From the NCBI GenBank assembly GCA_963754955.1, contig CAVWHY010000001.1:1-64000 (forward strand): DNA of 64,000 nucleotides, written 5' to 3'. Below, piece by piece: positions 11,331 to 20,079 of this stretch; the first letter of the stretch is position 1, and each line of letters begins with the position of its first letter. This DNA comes from CAVQJU01 sp963754955 (GTDB taxonomy: Bacteria; Acidobacteriota; Vicinamibacteria; Vicinamibacterales; CAVVIG01). A program made the translations under genes and the position numbers. The notes beneath the pieces were generated by a model. That model was not told the origin of the DNA, did not search any database, and saw only the letters and a list, made by a program, of their open reading frames with translations.

Positions 11331-12800
11331 GTTGGCTGCCAGCGGGTTCATCGTGCGAAAGCTCGGCTTTTCGGGAGAGGTCGGAGATCTGGTTCAATCC
11401 CGGCGACGGAAAGCCATTGATGCTGCATGGCCCTGACAGGCGGCACGCCGCGGGCGTTCCTCGTCGAGGGCGCCAACACCCCCGCCTGGTCTCCAGACGA
11501 CAGCAGCGTCGTCTACGTCTACAAACCCAATCGCGACGATCCGATGTTGATCGCCGATCGCACCGGCGCAGACGCGCGCCAAATCCTCGCGCCGGCGTAC
11601 TCGAAGAACATCAATCCGGTCTGGTCACCAGACGGCCAGTGGATCTACTTCGTCCGCGGATCGGAACCGCAGGACGAGACGAACGATGGACGTGTGGCGC
11701 CTTCGATCCTCGGGCGGCACGCCGGAGCAGCTGACCCAGCAGCACGCGGCCGTGAATTTCCTGGCGCCGCTCGACGCGCGCACGCTGCTCTACGTGGCGC
11801 GCGCGGAGGACCGGTCCGGGCCGTGGCTGTGGGCGCTCGACGTCGACCGCAAGGTGACACGCCGGGTGCAGTCGGGCGTCGATCAATACACGTCGGTGTC
11901 GGCCAGCCGCGACGGGCGGCGCGTGGTCGCCACCGTCGCCAACCCCAGCGCGAGCCTGTGGCGCGTGCCGCTGCTCGATCGGCTCGCCGACGAGCGCGAC
12001 GCGCAACCCTACCCGCTGCCGGTGCCGACCGGTCGGGCGCTGGCGCCGCGCTTCGGCGGCAGCGTCGTTGTTTTATCTGTCCGCCCGCGGGACGGGCGAC
12101 GGCCTCTGGAAGGTCCAGGACGGACAGGCGTCGGAAGTTCGGAGCGAGGCGGACGGCGCGCTGTCCGAACCGCCCGCTGTGTCGCCGGACGGCAGCCGCG
12201 TGGTCGTCGTCGTCAGACACGAGGGGAAACGGCATCTGTCGATCATGTCGGCGGACGGCACGAACGCGCAGCCGTTCGCGCCGTCCATCGAAGTCGAAGG
12301 AGCGTCCGGCCAGGGCGACCGCGGACTGGTCGCCGGATGGGACGTGGATCGTGACAGGCGGGCGCGACGCGCAGGGTCCGGCACTGTTCAAGATTCCCGT
12401 GAAGGAGGCGGTGCGACCCGTGCGGCTCGTCGCCGGTCAGGCCGTCAATCCGATCTGGTCGCCGAACGGCAAGCTGATCGTCTATGCCGGCCGGTCGGTC
12501 GTCGGCCAGGTCGCAATCCTTGGAGTGCGACCGGATGGGACGCCGTCGAGTTGCCGACGGTATTGGTCCGCCCGGCGGCTATCGCTTCCTGCCCGACGGA
12601 TCGGGCTTGGTGTACTTGCCGCGCATTCAGGGGCTGGACTTCTGGCTGCTCGATTTCGCCACGAAGACAATCCCGTCAGCTCACTCGCCTCAGCAATCAG
12701 GGCACCCTCCGGACGTTCGACATCACACCTGACGGGAAATACATCGTGTTCGACCGCTCGCGGCAGAACTCGAATATCGTCCTGATCGATCTGCCGAAAG
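11321..12800 (+). pseudogene. PD40/TolB-type beta-propeller (kinase C-terminal type), truncated and multiply frameshifted
   Basis: Repeated propeller blades are visible in several frames: NTPAWSPDDSSVVYVY, NPVWSPDGQWIYFVR, SVSASRDGRRVVATV, PPAVSPDGSRVVVVV, PIWSPNGKLIVYAG and FDITPDGKYIVFDRS. At least five single-base shifts are needed to join them, for example near 11,425, 11,680, 12,070, 12,310 and 12,540. Such propellers form the C-terminal half of Acidobacteriota Ser/Thr kinases. The kinase half and the N-terminus are missing at the 11,317 seam. The end (NIVLIDLPK at 12,800) has no stop and runs into the next gene's tail. Confidence 0.8.
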
Positions 12801-12820
12801 TAAGCCCGACCTCGGTCTAC

Positions 12821-15625
12821 TCGGCCCAGGTTCAACCTCACGCCGACCATCGCGCGGCGCGGGTCCATGAAGGACGTCGGCTGACCGAAGTTCGGGCTGA
12901 ACAGATTGTCCGTCGCCAGGCTCTCTTCCGCCGTGTCGTTGAGCGCGTTGAGCACGTCGACCAGCAGCTCGACACGTGCTCGCGGCGCCGAAGCGGATCG
13001 TCCTCGACACCCGCACATCGAGCAGCGACTGCGACGACAGCCGGCGCGAGCCGCGCGGCTCGAGCAGCACGCGCTGGTCGCCCTGCGGCAGCGCGACCTG
13101 CGCCGTCGCTCGCCCACGGCTTGCCGCTGAAGATACTGCAGATTGGCGGCGACCACGAGGCCGGTCCGTCGGCACGTCGACGGTGCCCATCGCGCGGAAC
13201 ATGTGCGGGCGATCGTTTGGCAGCCGGCCGCGCGCGTTGGTGAGATCGTTGGGATCGCGCCCGAACGGCAGGTTGGGGAGGCGCCACGGTGCTGACTCTG
13301 CGCGCCCGCCGCCGTCGTCCCGCTGGACGCCTGCAGCCCGAGGCTCTCGACAACGTGTAGGAGCCAAACGCCTGCCAGCCGTTGGATCGGCGCTTCTCGA
13401 CGGCCATCACGAGGCCGTTGTACGTCATGGAGTAGCCGTCGGGATTCGTCAGCAGAAAGCGCCGATCGGCCGTGGCGTTGACGAGCTCGAACACGGGTAC
13501 GGTGCGGCCGTCGGGCAGCGGTCCGCGTCTCTCACGATACTGACCGCCGACGTCCGTCCATCCGATGAAGTTGGCGCCGTCCTTGCGGACGTAGGCGATC
13601 GCCACGGCCAGCCGGCGACCGACTTCGCGATCCACGCCAATCGAGTACTCGTCGGTGTGCGGTGCGCGCATGCCGGAATCGAGCAGCAGGTTCGTCTTGG
13701 ATCGACGACCGAGACGAGGCGTGTGTAGCCGCCGGTCGCCGGATCGAACGCCGTGGTCGTGATCGGCGTGACGCCGGGGTGGAAGGCGCTGAACTCTCCG
13801 GTCAGCACGCCCTGGCTGAACCGCCCGTAGCTCCCGCGCAGCATCGTTCGGCCGTCGGCGGTGAGCTTCACCGTGACACCGAGGCGCGGCGACCACAGGT
13901 TCCAGGTGTACAGCGTGCCCAGACCCTCGATGATCGCGTCGGTTTCGCGTCCCGTCGAATCGATCGCGTGCAGGTCCTGACTGATGGCGCGGCTGTGGTC
14001 GAACCGCACGCCGGCGCTGATCGTCAGCCGATCCCCCACCGTGATGGCGTCGCTCGCGAACGCCGCGGCGGTGATGAACGACCCGCCGGTCATGGAGGGA
14101 TCGCTCGAGATGGCCTGAAACGGCCGTCCGTTGTCGTCGACGAACCTCACACCGGTCGGAATGATGCTCGGCCCGTGGTGCTCGCCCCTTTCGATTTGGC
14201 CGCCGATCTTCCACTGGTGATCGGCGCCGAGCAGCGCGGACGGTAGTGGCTGAGGGTCGCCTTGGCGGTCGTGCGAATCAGCGTCAGGCCGCCGAACGTC
14301 GGCGGAGCGCCGCTGGTGACGCCCGTCACACGGTCGAACCGGCTCGGCGTCGTCAGATCGCCCGTGCTCGGGTCGTCCTCCCGCGCGTAGACGAACCGGC
14401 CGACGCGCACATCCCACACGGTGTTGGCCGACGACGGTATGCGTCAGATGGCCGAAGGTGATCGCCGGCACCGATGCGTGCAGACGCAGCGTGGCTTCGA
14501 ACGGCTTCACGAACGTCGGTTGTTCGGGGTTGACCCAGAACTCGTCGTGCACGCTCTGAACCAACTGCCAGCCGGGAGCCAGTTGCCACGTGAGCTTCGC
14601 GAAGATCTTGTCCTGCTCGTAGGTCCTCGGGAACTGCGGATCGCTGCCTGGCTGGCTGTCGTAGTCGCGCAGATACTGGTATCCCGCGAAGAACCACAGC
14701 CGATCGCGAACCGCAGGACCGCCGAGGTTCGTCGTGAAGTCGCGATACGTGGCACGTTCGTAGCCGCTTGCCCGCTGGCTGGATCCGTGAAGGCAGCCGT
14801 ACCGGCTGGCTGGTCAGGCCGGCGGTCTGCCCGTAGTACGACGCGTCATACAGGAACCGCTCGCCTCCCTGCCTGGTGACGACGTTGATGACGGCGCCCT
14901 GCACGTTGCCGTACTCGGCGGACGCCCCGACGGACTGGACCTGTATTTCCTGAATGAAGTCGATGCCCGGCTCGGCTCGCGCGATGCCGTTGCACGGGCA
15001 GGTGAAGTTCGTGCCGTCGATGAGGAACTGATTCTCGTTGGTGCCGGAGCCGAACGCCGACACCGTGGTCGCCGTGCCGCTCGCCCGGCGACGTCGGCGA
15101 AATGCCGGGGGCGGCCCTGATGAAGTCGAACATGCTCGCCCGTCGCGTCGGGATCGCCTCGAGGTCCTCGGGGCCGAAGCGCGTCCCGAATCCGGGATCT
15201 CGTGCTTCGATGCGCGAGCCCGCTCCCTCGACCACGACCGATTCCGCGAGGCCCGCCAGCTTCAGGACGACCGTTCTCTCGATCGTGGCGCCTGCGCCGA
15301 TGCGGATGTCCTCTTCGTGATAGGTCGTGAATCCCGGCAACTCGATGTCGAGCACGTATGGACCGGGAGGCAGCGCGGGGAAGCGCAGTTGGCCCTTCTC
15401 GTTCGTCGTTTGCGTCGCCGGCCCGCCAATCAGCGCCGGCGAGCCGACACGGACGACCGCCCCGGAAAGGACACCGCCCTGTGCGTCCCTGACGGTTCCG
15501 ATGAGGGAGCCGGTCAAGCCCTGCGCGATGGTCACGCCTGGGAGCAGGAACAACGTGACGCCGCCGAGGAGGACGAGGCAGCGCCGCGTTCGAGAGATGG
15601 ACGGCCGGCGGCGCTCGCTGTCCAT
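12821..15625 (-). pseudogene. TonB-dependent receptor with carboxypeptidase-regulatory domain, multiply frameshifted
   Basis: An Oar-type outer-membrane receptor typical of Acidobacteriota. The ATG at 15,625 follows GGGAG and encodes a signal peptide (CLVLLGGVTLFLLPGVTIAQG). A CarboxypepD_reg-like domain follows (GTVRDAQGGVLSGAVV, then RFPALPPGPYVLDIELPGF), then the plug (NQFLIDGTNF, IQEIQVQSVGASAEYGN, GAVINVVTRQGG) and barrel. Shifts near 15,075, 14,800, 14,430, 14,240, 13,700 and 13,000 break the frame. The last strand (RRAMVGVRLNLGR) ends at 12,821 without a stop, at a tail-to-tail junction with the propeller gene. Confidence 0.82.
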
Positions 15626-15821
15626 GTGACCGCTCCCATTCAGGAGCCAACCCCGAGTCAGAAATCCGACCGCAGGGCGACTCCACACGAAGCCGTCCAG
15701 CGAGTCTACGCTACTTATGACTACTCATGACCTAGCGTCCGTTTGCTGTGGGCGTTTTTGTGAGCGCTTGAGATAGTCAGAGCGTGAGCGAGAGTGTAAG
15801 AGGGTGAGATTCATCTGATGG

Positions 15822-17559
15822 CTAAATGACTGCTCTGGCCAGGAATAGCAGTGTTTCCGCCGTCATTCGCTGCGACGTGTGACACCCTTTCAAGGCCAAA
15901 ACACGGGTTCGAATCCCGTTGGGGACGCCAGTCCTTCCTGTCCATTCCCTCGAAAAAAGACCTGACAACGTGCCTTCACCCGTCAGCCGCCATCTGTTCG
16001 GCGCGATCGGCGCGAACGTGACGCGTCTTTTCAGCAGCGACGACACAATCGGTCGTGCGTGCGTCGGATCATCGGCCAGCACGACGCGCCAGGACGACGC
16101 CAGCGTGAGCAGCCTCGTCGCGTACGCGGTTCGCCTCAGACGCGTTGATGCCCCTGTGTTGCACGATTGCGGCTCGGTCTGCCTCCAGGGTCTGACGGCG
16201 ACGATCGAGCGCCCTGAGCGCCTCCAGCAGGCCGGACAGCCAATCGCCATCCTGAACCGCCTTCATGAGGGTCGTGTGCTCACGGCTCACGGCCGCCAGT
16301 TCCCGATCGAGTTGATCGCCGCGGTCGTCGGCGATATCACCACGGAGGACGGTGATCGCCGCATCGACAGCGTCAGACACCATGCTGTCATCCAGCACGT
16401 CGTCGAGCAGCGTCTCGACCGTGACGAGGTTCGCGTCGAGCATCGGGACGTCGGCCCGGTTCTGGCACGTGCCTCGTTCGTGGAACCCTGAGAAGCCGTA
16501 TAGGTGCTTGCGACTGGCACCGTGGCTCGTGGACACGACGTGCAACGTGCCGCTGCATGTGCCGCAGAGGGCGAGATTCGTCAGCAGGTACTTCGACGGA
16601 TTGGCGAGCGCCGGCCGGCCGAACACCTCCCCGCCCGTCCCGCGGAGGTAGATCGCCCGGCCCGCTCCATGCGATCGTGCGCAGCGGACCAGAGCTCCGC
16701 GCTGATGATCTGGAGGGCCGGCGCCGGAATCGAGAGCCACACTTCCGCCGGCCGCGCCGCCTGTTTCTGGACGCCCCATCGGTTACGTTTCCGGGTTCGA
16801 TTCCACGCGATCGCGCCGCGGTAGACATCCCGATAGAGCACTTCGCGGACGGACGTCGGCGCCCAGGACTGCGGCCGGCCTCGCTGGGCCCGTGGCGACG
16901 GGGCCCCCTCCGCGTTCAGGATTTTCGTGATGGCCTTGACGCCGTGCCCTCGACGGAGAGCGCAAAAATCCGACGGATGACAACGGCCTCCGTCTCGTTG
17001 ATCTGCCGCTCGACGTGCGACCGCCGGCCGCTCGCGTCTCTCACGTCGAGGTTGTCGTAGCCGAATAACCGCCCGCCTGTCACATGGCCGGCCTTCGCCT
17101 TCCGCGCCATGGCGTCATAGGTCCGCTGCTGCGCCTTCTCGCGCTCGAGGTCCGCCGCGAACGTCAGCGCGCCTAGGAGAAACTTGTCCGTTGCGCTCTC
17201 GAGCAGGACTTCGCGATCCTCCTGATAACTAAAGCAGCGCACGCCCCGCGACAGACAACTGCTTCAGGGCATACGCGGTCTCGATCTGCTCGCGCCCGAG
17301 TCGCGAGACTTCGGACATCACGAGCACGTGAAACGGTGCTCGAGGTTTCAGCGCGTTGAGCAGTCGGACAAAGCCCGGCCGATTCGCAAACTCGGCGCCG
17401 GAGACCCCGTCATCAACGTAGACGTGCGCGTCGTCCACCATCCAACCCTTGCGATTCGCGTACGCCCGCGCGTGCTCGATTTGCCTCGCGACCGACTTCT
17501 GATCGTCCGCGAGTCCTGACTGTTCTGTGGACTTTCGACAATACACCGCTGCCAGCCAT
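15822..17559 (-). pseudogene. Large serine recombinase, copy 1 (frameshifted)
   Basis: A site-specific DNA integrase/resolvase. The N-terminal resolvase domain shows the catalytic serine in VYCRKSTEQSG, VDDGVSGAEF and EVSRLGRE. The recombinase domain (GGRLFGYDNLDV, then SVREVLYRDVYRGAIAW) and zinc ribbon (LALCGTCSGTLHV) follow, then a coiled coil (about 16,330-16,150). The second zinc-ribbon pair is damaged: YGFSGFHERGTC has Phe where paralogues have Cys. Extra bases lie at the start codon (ATGG versus ATG in copy 2), near 17,243 (CCCC versus CCC) and near 16,930. The reading frame ends inside and beyond the tRNA-Glu fragment. Confidence 0.85.
15883..15930 (+). repeat. tRNA-Glu(UUC) 3' fragment, attachment-site footprint A
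   Basis: It reads like the anticodon loop (CCCTTTCA) through the T arm (ACGGG TTCGAAT CCCGT), the acceptor 3' strand TGGGGAC, a G discriminator and CCA of bacterial tRNA-Glu. No 5' half (GTCCCCA...) exists upstream, so it is not a gene. It directly abuts the 3' end of a serine recombinase. Two degenerate copies lie at 42,950 and 46,316 in the same setting, which is what integration into a tRNA 3' end leaves. Confidence 0.78.
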
Positions 17560-17643
17560 GTGATCCTCTCGAGAGGTCCAGAAGGTCTGACTGCTATGGG
17601 AGAATGCAGGCAGGCCGCCTACCGCTTATCCCGGTTGACGACT
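17010..17643 (-). repeat. About 630-bp direct repeat: recombinase 5' end plus leader (copies at 17.0 and 22.6 kb)
   Basis: Positions 17,010-17,643 and about 22,604-23,224 are almost identical through the resolvase domain and about 80 bases of leader. They then diverge sharply in the recombinase and zinc-ribbon domains. A third copy (about 47,395-47,860) shares the resolvase part but has a different leader. The pattern suggests gene conversion or modular replacement rather than duplication of whole islands. Confidence 0.75.
17565..17576. promoter_or_regulatory. 12-bp perfect palindrome overlapping the recombinase ribosome site
   Basis: CCTCTCGAGAGG lies 5 bases from the recombinase start on the minus strand and supplies its Shine-Dalgarno (GAGAGG). 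An identical palindrome sits at 23,143-23,154 before copy 2. An operator, or mRNA hairpin control of translation, is possible. It is part of the longer repeat shared by the two copies, so conservation alone is weak evidence. Confidence 0.4.
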
Positions 17644-17728
17644 TAGGGGCGTCGGTTCGTGCTTCCAACACGGCCGGCGTTCCCGATTACTCTGCCGGAA
17701 CCGTCAGACCTGTCAAACGCTGGTAGTG

Positions 17729-17845
17729 TCAGTTTGAAATCAGCGGCGGTGCTTCCCGGATAACGCCAATCATCCAGAGGGCCAATAGTAGTGCGGCATA
17801 CGCGATGACGATGAGAAGGCCCTTCTTGAACGTGTACCTCCGCAT
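17729..17845 (-). CDS. Single-TM microprotein (38 aa)
   Basis: It starts MRRYTFKKGLLIVIAYAALL, with a basic N-terminus followed by one hydrophobic helix of about 20 residues and a short tail ending APPLISN. GGAGGT lies near the start, read on the minus strand. It is the first gene upstream of recombinase copy 1. It belongs to a recurring class of one-helix peptides in this array (also 18,077, 19,509, 23,899, 48,486), with no recognised function. Confidence 0.55.
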   Translation of the reverse strand: MRRYTFKKGLLIVIAYAALLLALWMIGVIREAPPLISN

Positions 17846-17869
17846 AATCTACCTCCAGGTGAGCCGTCT

Positions 17870-18052
17870 TTAGACTCCGAGCAATCCGACGATTTCGTCA
17901 ATGCCCCAGACGTCCTCGCCGGGGTTCCGCAGTTCGCAGAACATACGCGCCCTGTCGGAGGCTCGAACAAACTCGAATAACAGTTCGCCCGGCTTCGATG
18001 CCCGCGCGGGTGCCGGCTTGCGATTTGGGGAGTAGAACGGTTCCTGAGTCAT
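17870..18052 (-). CDS. Passenger family P1 protein (RASDxARMFCELRN), 60 aa
   Basis: It contains GELLFEFVRASDRARMFCELRNPGEDVWG, homologous to the 87-residue protein at 47,952-48,215 (RVIRASDKARMFCELRNHGE) and a broken copy at 52,360. Here it is shorter, ending IDEIVGLLGV soon after the shared core where the longer copy continues with WEVQFLALVPS. It lies in the leader region of recombinase copy 1. Function is unknown; linkage to recombinases is the main clue. Confidence 0.6.
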   Translation of the reverse strand: MTQEPFYSPNRKPAPARASKPGELLFEFVRASDRARMFCELRNPGEDVWGIDEIVGLLGV

Positions 18053-18076
18053 ACGAGTTTTTGGCAGTCAGCGCGT

Positions 18077-18238
18077 TCACGTAAGCCGACTGCCCTGCCC
18101 TCCGACGATTACGGGACCGTGCGTCAAGCCGAAATACCGGACTAGCAGAAATACGACGAGGACAACTACCGCAAACACAATCAGCCGCTTCATCTCGTCC
18201 GTCGGCTCTCTCGGCGTCCTCGAGGCTCCAGCATCCAT
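18077..18238 (-). CDS. Single-TM microprotein (53 aa)
   Basis: ATG at 18,238 follows AAGGGAGAG. A charged N-terminus (MDAGASRTPREPTDEMKR) precedes one strong helix (LIVFAVVVLVVFLLVRYFGL) and a short polar tail. Predicted as an inner-membrane peptide; there is no homologue I can name. It lies between the P1 and P2 passenger genes of the first island. Confidence 0.55.
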   Translation of the reverse strand: MDAGASRTPREPTDEMKRLIVFAVVVLVVFLLVRYFGLTHGPVIVGGQGSRLT

Positions 18239-18310
18239 AGCTGCTCTCCCTTCTGGTGTGCTTTGAACCCTCGCGGATCCTTCACACGATTTCACCTGTC
18301 AACTGGTCGC

Positions 18311-18613
18311 TCAGCGCGCCGGCACGTCGTCCACCCAGCCGGTCCGCAGTAGATCCTGCTTCACACTCGCCGCCGCGAAGCGTGCGTGGCCTTCATCCGG
18401 ACAACGCTGCGAAAACAGCGGCTCGTCGTCCTGCAACACCATCACATCCCAGCCGGCACTCGCGCGGGAGTCGTCGCGCAGAACGCAAGACTGCACGCGT
18501 CCATCCGGGCAGCGCAGCCGCCAGACTGCTTCGCCAAGCCGTGGCGTGCGTCCCGCACCCTTCTTCGCGTTCCACAGCAGCGCAGCTTGATCGCGGGGTG
18601 ATGTGTCGCTCAT
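18311..18613 (-). CDS. Passenger family P2 protein (MSDTSPRDQAALL), copy A, 100 aa
   Basis: This intact 100-residue soluble protein starts MSDTSPRDQAALLWNAKK. It carries an SH3/Tudor-like run of strands by eye (GEAVWRLRCPDGRVQSCVLRD, then GWDVMVLQDDEPLFSQRC) and ends KQDLLRTGWVDD. It is closely similar to copy B (24,136-24,447) and a frameshifted copy C (about 48,790-49,110). The function is not known. Its repetition beside three recombinases suggests it travels with them. Confidence 0.75.
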   Translation of the reverse strand: MSDTSPRDQAALLWNAKKGAGRTPRLGEAVWRLRCPDGRVQSCVLRDDSRASAGWDVMVLQDDEPLFSQRCPDEGHARFAAASVKQDLLRTGWVDDVPAR

Positions 18614-18738
18614 GGCCGCTCATTGTATAGCTCATGCGGAAGGGACAAACGCCAGTGAAGGTAGACGGGTGTCGTACATAACGGAAAGCCCACGGCATCT
18701 CAATTGCTGGCACTCACACGTAGGAATGGAGGCAAGCC

Positions 18739-18927
18739 ATGCCAGCGTCGGACGAACCCTCCAGCCCCGACGTGTCTTGCCGGACGTGCAAGTCTCCCGA
18801 ATTCAAGCCGGTCCTCATCTCTGAACGATTTGGCGTCGAGACGTTTTTCTGCCCCGAGTGCGAGCAGACGTGGGAAAAACCTGCGGAAGGAATCACCCTC
18901 GCCGATCCGCGTAGCCCAGACTTTTAG
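18739..18927 (+). CDS. Zinc-ribbon microprotein P3-a (62 aa)
   Basis: ATG follows GGAGG at a 9-base distance. Two CxxC knuckles are visible: CRTCKSPEFKPVLISERFG, then FFCPECEQTWEKP, a minimal rubredoxin/zinc-ribbon fold. The broken ORF at 55,286 is a close paralogue (CPKCKCDAVKPILTS, then FFCAECEHLW). It probably binds one zinc ion; the partner is unknown. Confidence 0.7.
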   Translation: MPASDEPSSPDVSCRTCKSPEFKPVLISERFGVETFFCPECEQTWEKPAEGITLADPRSPDF

Positions 18928-19021
18928 GCGCAGCGCGGTGTTCCAGCACTCGAATCCCGCTTACGCTTCAGGTGTTTCCCCTAGGCTCACGGCTGTGCTA
19001 CGTTCTTGACCACTCAGGCTA

Positions 19022-19207
19022 GTGTCTTGTCCCCCACCCGTCGCGCCGCCGGAGCGTCGAGACCTGGATCGCCCAGCAGCCCCTCAGTGCGAGAACTGTG
19101 GGGAACCCGCAGTTGTGGCGCTACGCGTCGAGGAATTCGTCTATTTTCGCTGCCCTAAGTGCGGCTGGAATACGTCCGTCCCGAAGCCCGCCAATCGATC
19201 TGATTAG
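19022..19207 (+). CDS. Zinc-ribbon microprotein P3-b (61 aa)
   Basis: GTG start. Two CxxC knuckles (CENCGEPAVVALRVEEFVYF and RCPKCGWNTSVPK) are spaced as in a minimal zinc ribbon. It lies 94 bases after P3-a and in the same direction, so the three P3 genes at 18.7-19.5 kb may be one transcript. No function is recognised. Confidence 0.6.
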   Translation: MSCPPPVAPPERRDLDRPAAPQCENCGEPAVVALRVEEFVYFRCPKCGWNTSVPKPANRSD

Positions 19208-19344
19208 TCCAGCCGCGGTGTTGTTTGTCACCGAGGCGTCAAACGGCCGCGCGGCGCAGGCGCAAAGCAGCCGCCAACGTACGGTTCCCGACAGACGCTT
19301 GGTATTTGGGTGCGCTACTAATTCGGCTCCATCTTGGTGGTGCC

Positions 19345-19512
19345 ATGCGTCCAGAACCTCAAGACGCCAGTCCGCTGAATCCGCCCGCTCCAAAATTGTG
19401 CCCAGACTGCGGGGCGGTTCTGGCGCCAGAGACGCTGTCGCGCGGTCCCTTAATTGGATGGCACCATTGCCGAACGTGTGGGCTGGTCTGGCGCGATCAA
19501 GAGACCCATTGA
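19345..19512 (+). CDS. Zinc-ribbon microprotein P3-c (55 aa)
   Basis: The product reads KLCPDCGAVLAPETLSRGP, then LIGWHHCRTCGLVWRDQETH: two CxxC knuckles separated by a PLIGxHxC pattern that recurs at 48,390 and 52,750. Its stop overlaps a TTG start of a TM peptide (TTGA), so the pair may be coupled. The ATG at 19,345 was chosen; the longer in-frame extension is not protein-like. Confidence 0.6.
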   Translation: MRPEPQDASPLNPPAPKLCPDCGAVLAPETLSRGPLIGWHHCRTCGLVWRDQETH

Positions 19513-19754
19513 AAGGCGCCTGGCTTGCGATCGTTGTGATCGTTATCGAGATCGCCATTCTCCTTACCGCTGGCACTGGGCTTAGGCGGCTTTCCACTAC
19601 TAGAAGAAGACGAGGAGCGTCGCGTCGGCTGCAAAGCCTCCCGCTACGGGGTGATCACTCCAAACAGCGCCACCATCGATTTTTCATCTCGCCACGGCGG
19701 TCTAGCCGTCGGATCGACCAGCCAGCCGCGCGCCGTTTTCGTCGCCGGCACTAA
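19509..19754 (+). CDS. TM microprotein coupled to P3-c
   Basis: It starts LKGAWLAIVVIVIEIAILLTAGTGL: one membrane helix. It resembles the 35-residue peptide at 48,486-48,593 (MKHHWLAIIVMIFEIAVGLAATAGMY). That peptide ends TRRK and stops, whereas here the frame continues after TTRRRRG for about 45 basic residues, probably through loss of the native stop. The TTG start overlaps the P3-c stop. A zinc ribbon plus one-helix membrane peptide pairing is inferred from the two occurrences. Confidence 0.5.
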   Translation: MKGAWLAIVVIVIEIAILLTAGTGLRRLSTTRRRRGASRRLQSLPLRGDHSKQRHHRFFISPRRSSRRIDQPAARRFRRRH

Positions 19755-19906
19755 CCGTAGCCGGCACCAACGGGCGACCCGGCAATGCCGAAACCTCTTG
19801 CGTCATATCCGGTCCCACGATCGAAAACAAAACACGGCCGCGAGGCCCAAACACCGGAATGCCCGGCCGGCCCCAACCTCGCGGCCCACGAATGGGGCCG
19901 TGTCTC

Positions 19907-20077
19907 TTACTGCAACTTCGCCGCGAGCGCGAGGATCTCGGCTTTCCACGCCTGGACGGCCGCGCGCGACCAAATGAACTCCCGTCGGACGTGCACCCAG
20001 CCGCTATGCCGGCAGCCGATCGATTTGGGAAATCCGTGGCGGGCGATCAGCTCCTCACGCCCGCCGTCATCGAGGCC
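19907..20077 (-). pseudogene. Remnant of a small DNA-binding-like protein
   Basis: The frame ends REELIARHGFPKSIGCRHSGW, then VHVRREFIWSRAAVQAWKAEILALAAKLQ. The tail matches the one at 26,395-26,470 (ESAVEAWKSETVALAPKL). Both precede, on the minus strand, similar DNA leading to a helix-turn-helix gene at 26,276. No start codon is found before the next gene's stop, so only the C-terminal part seems to remain. Confidence 0.4.
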
Positions 20078-20079
20078 GT

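Noticed and set aside
11320..12800. Horizontal transfer of Acidobacteriota DNA into an actinobacterium
   Set aside because: Both genes are broken at the seam with no mobile element, and the rest of the window never returns to actinobacterial style. Chimeric assembly is more likely.
12838..14214. 458-residue minus-strand ORF as a separate gene
   Set aside because: It is a patchwork of off-frame stretches within the frameshifted receptor, with only short true segments.
15883..15930. A functional tRNA-Glu gene
   Set aside because: Only the 3' half is present. No 5' acceptor strand, D arm or complete anticodon stem is found upstream.
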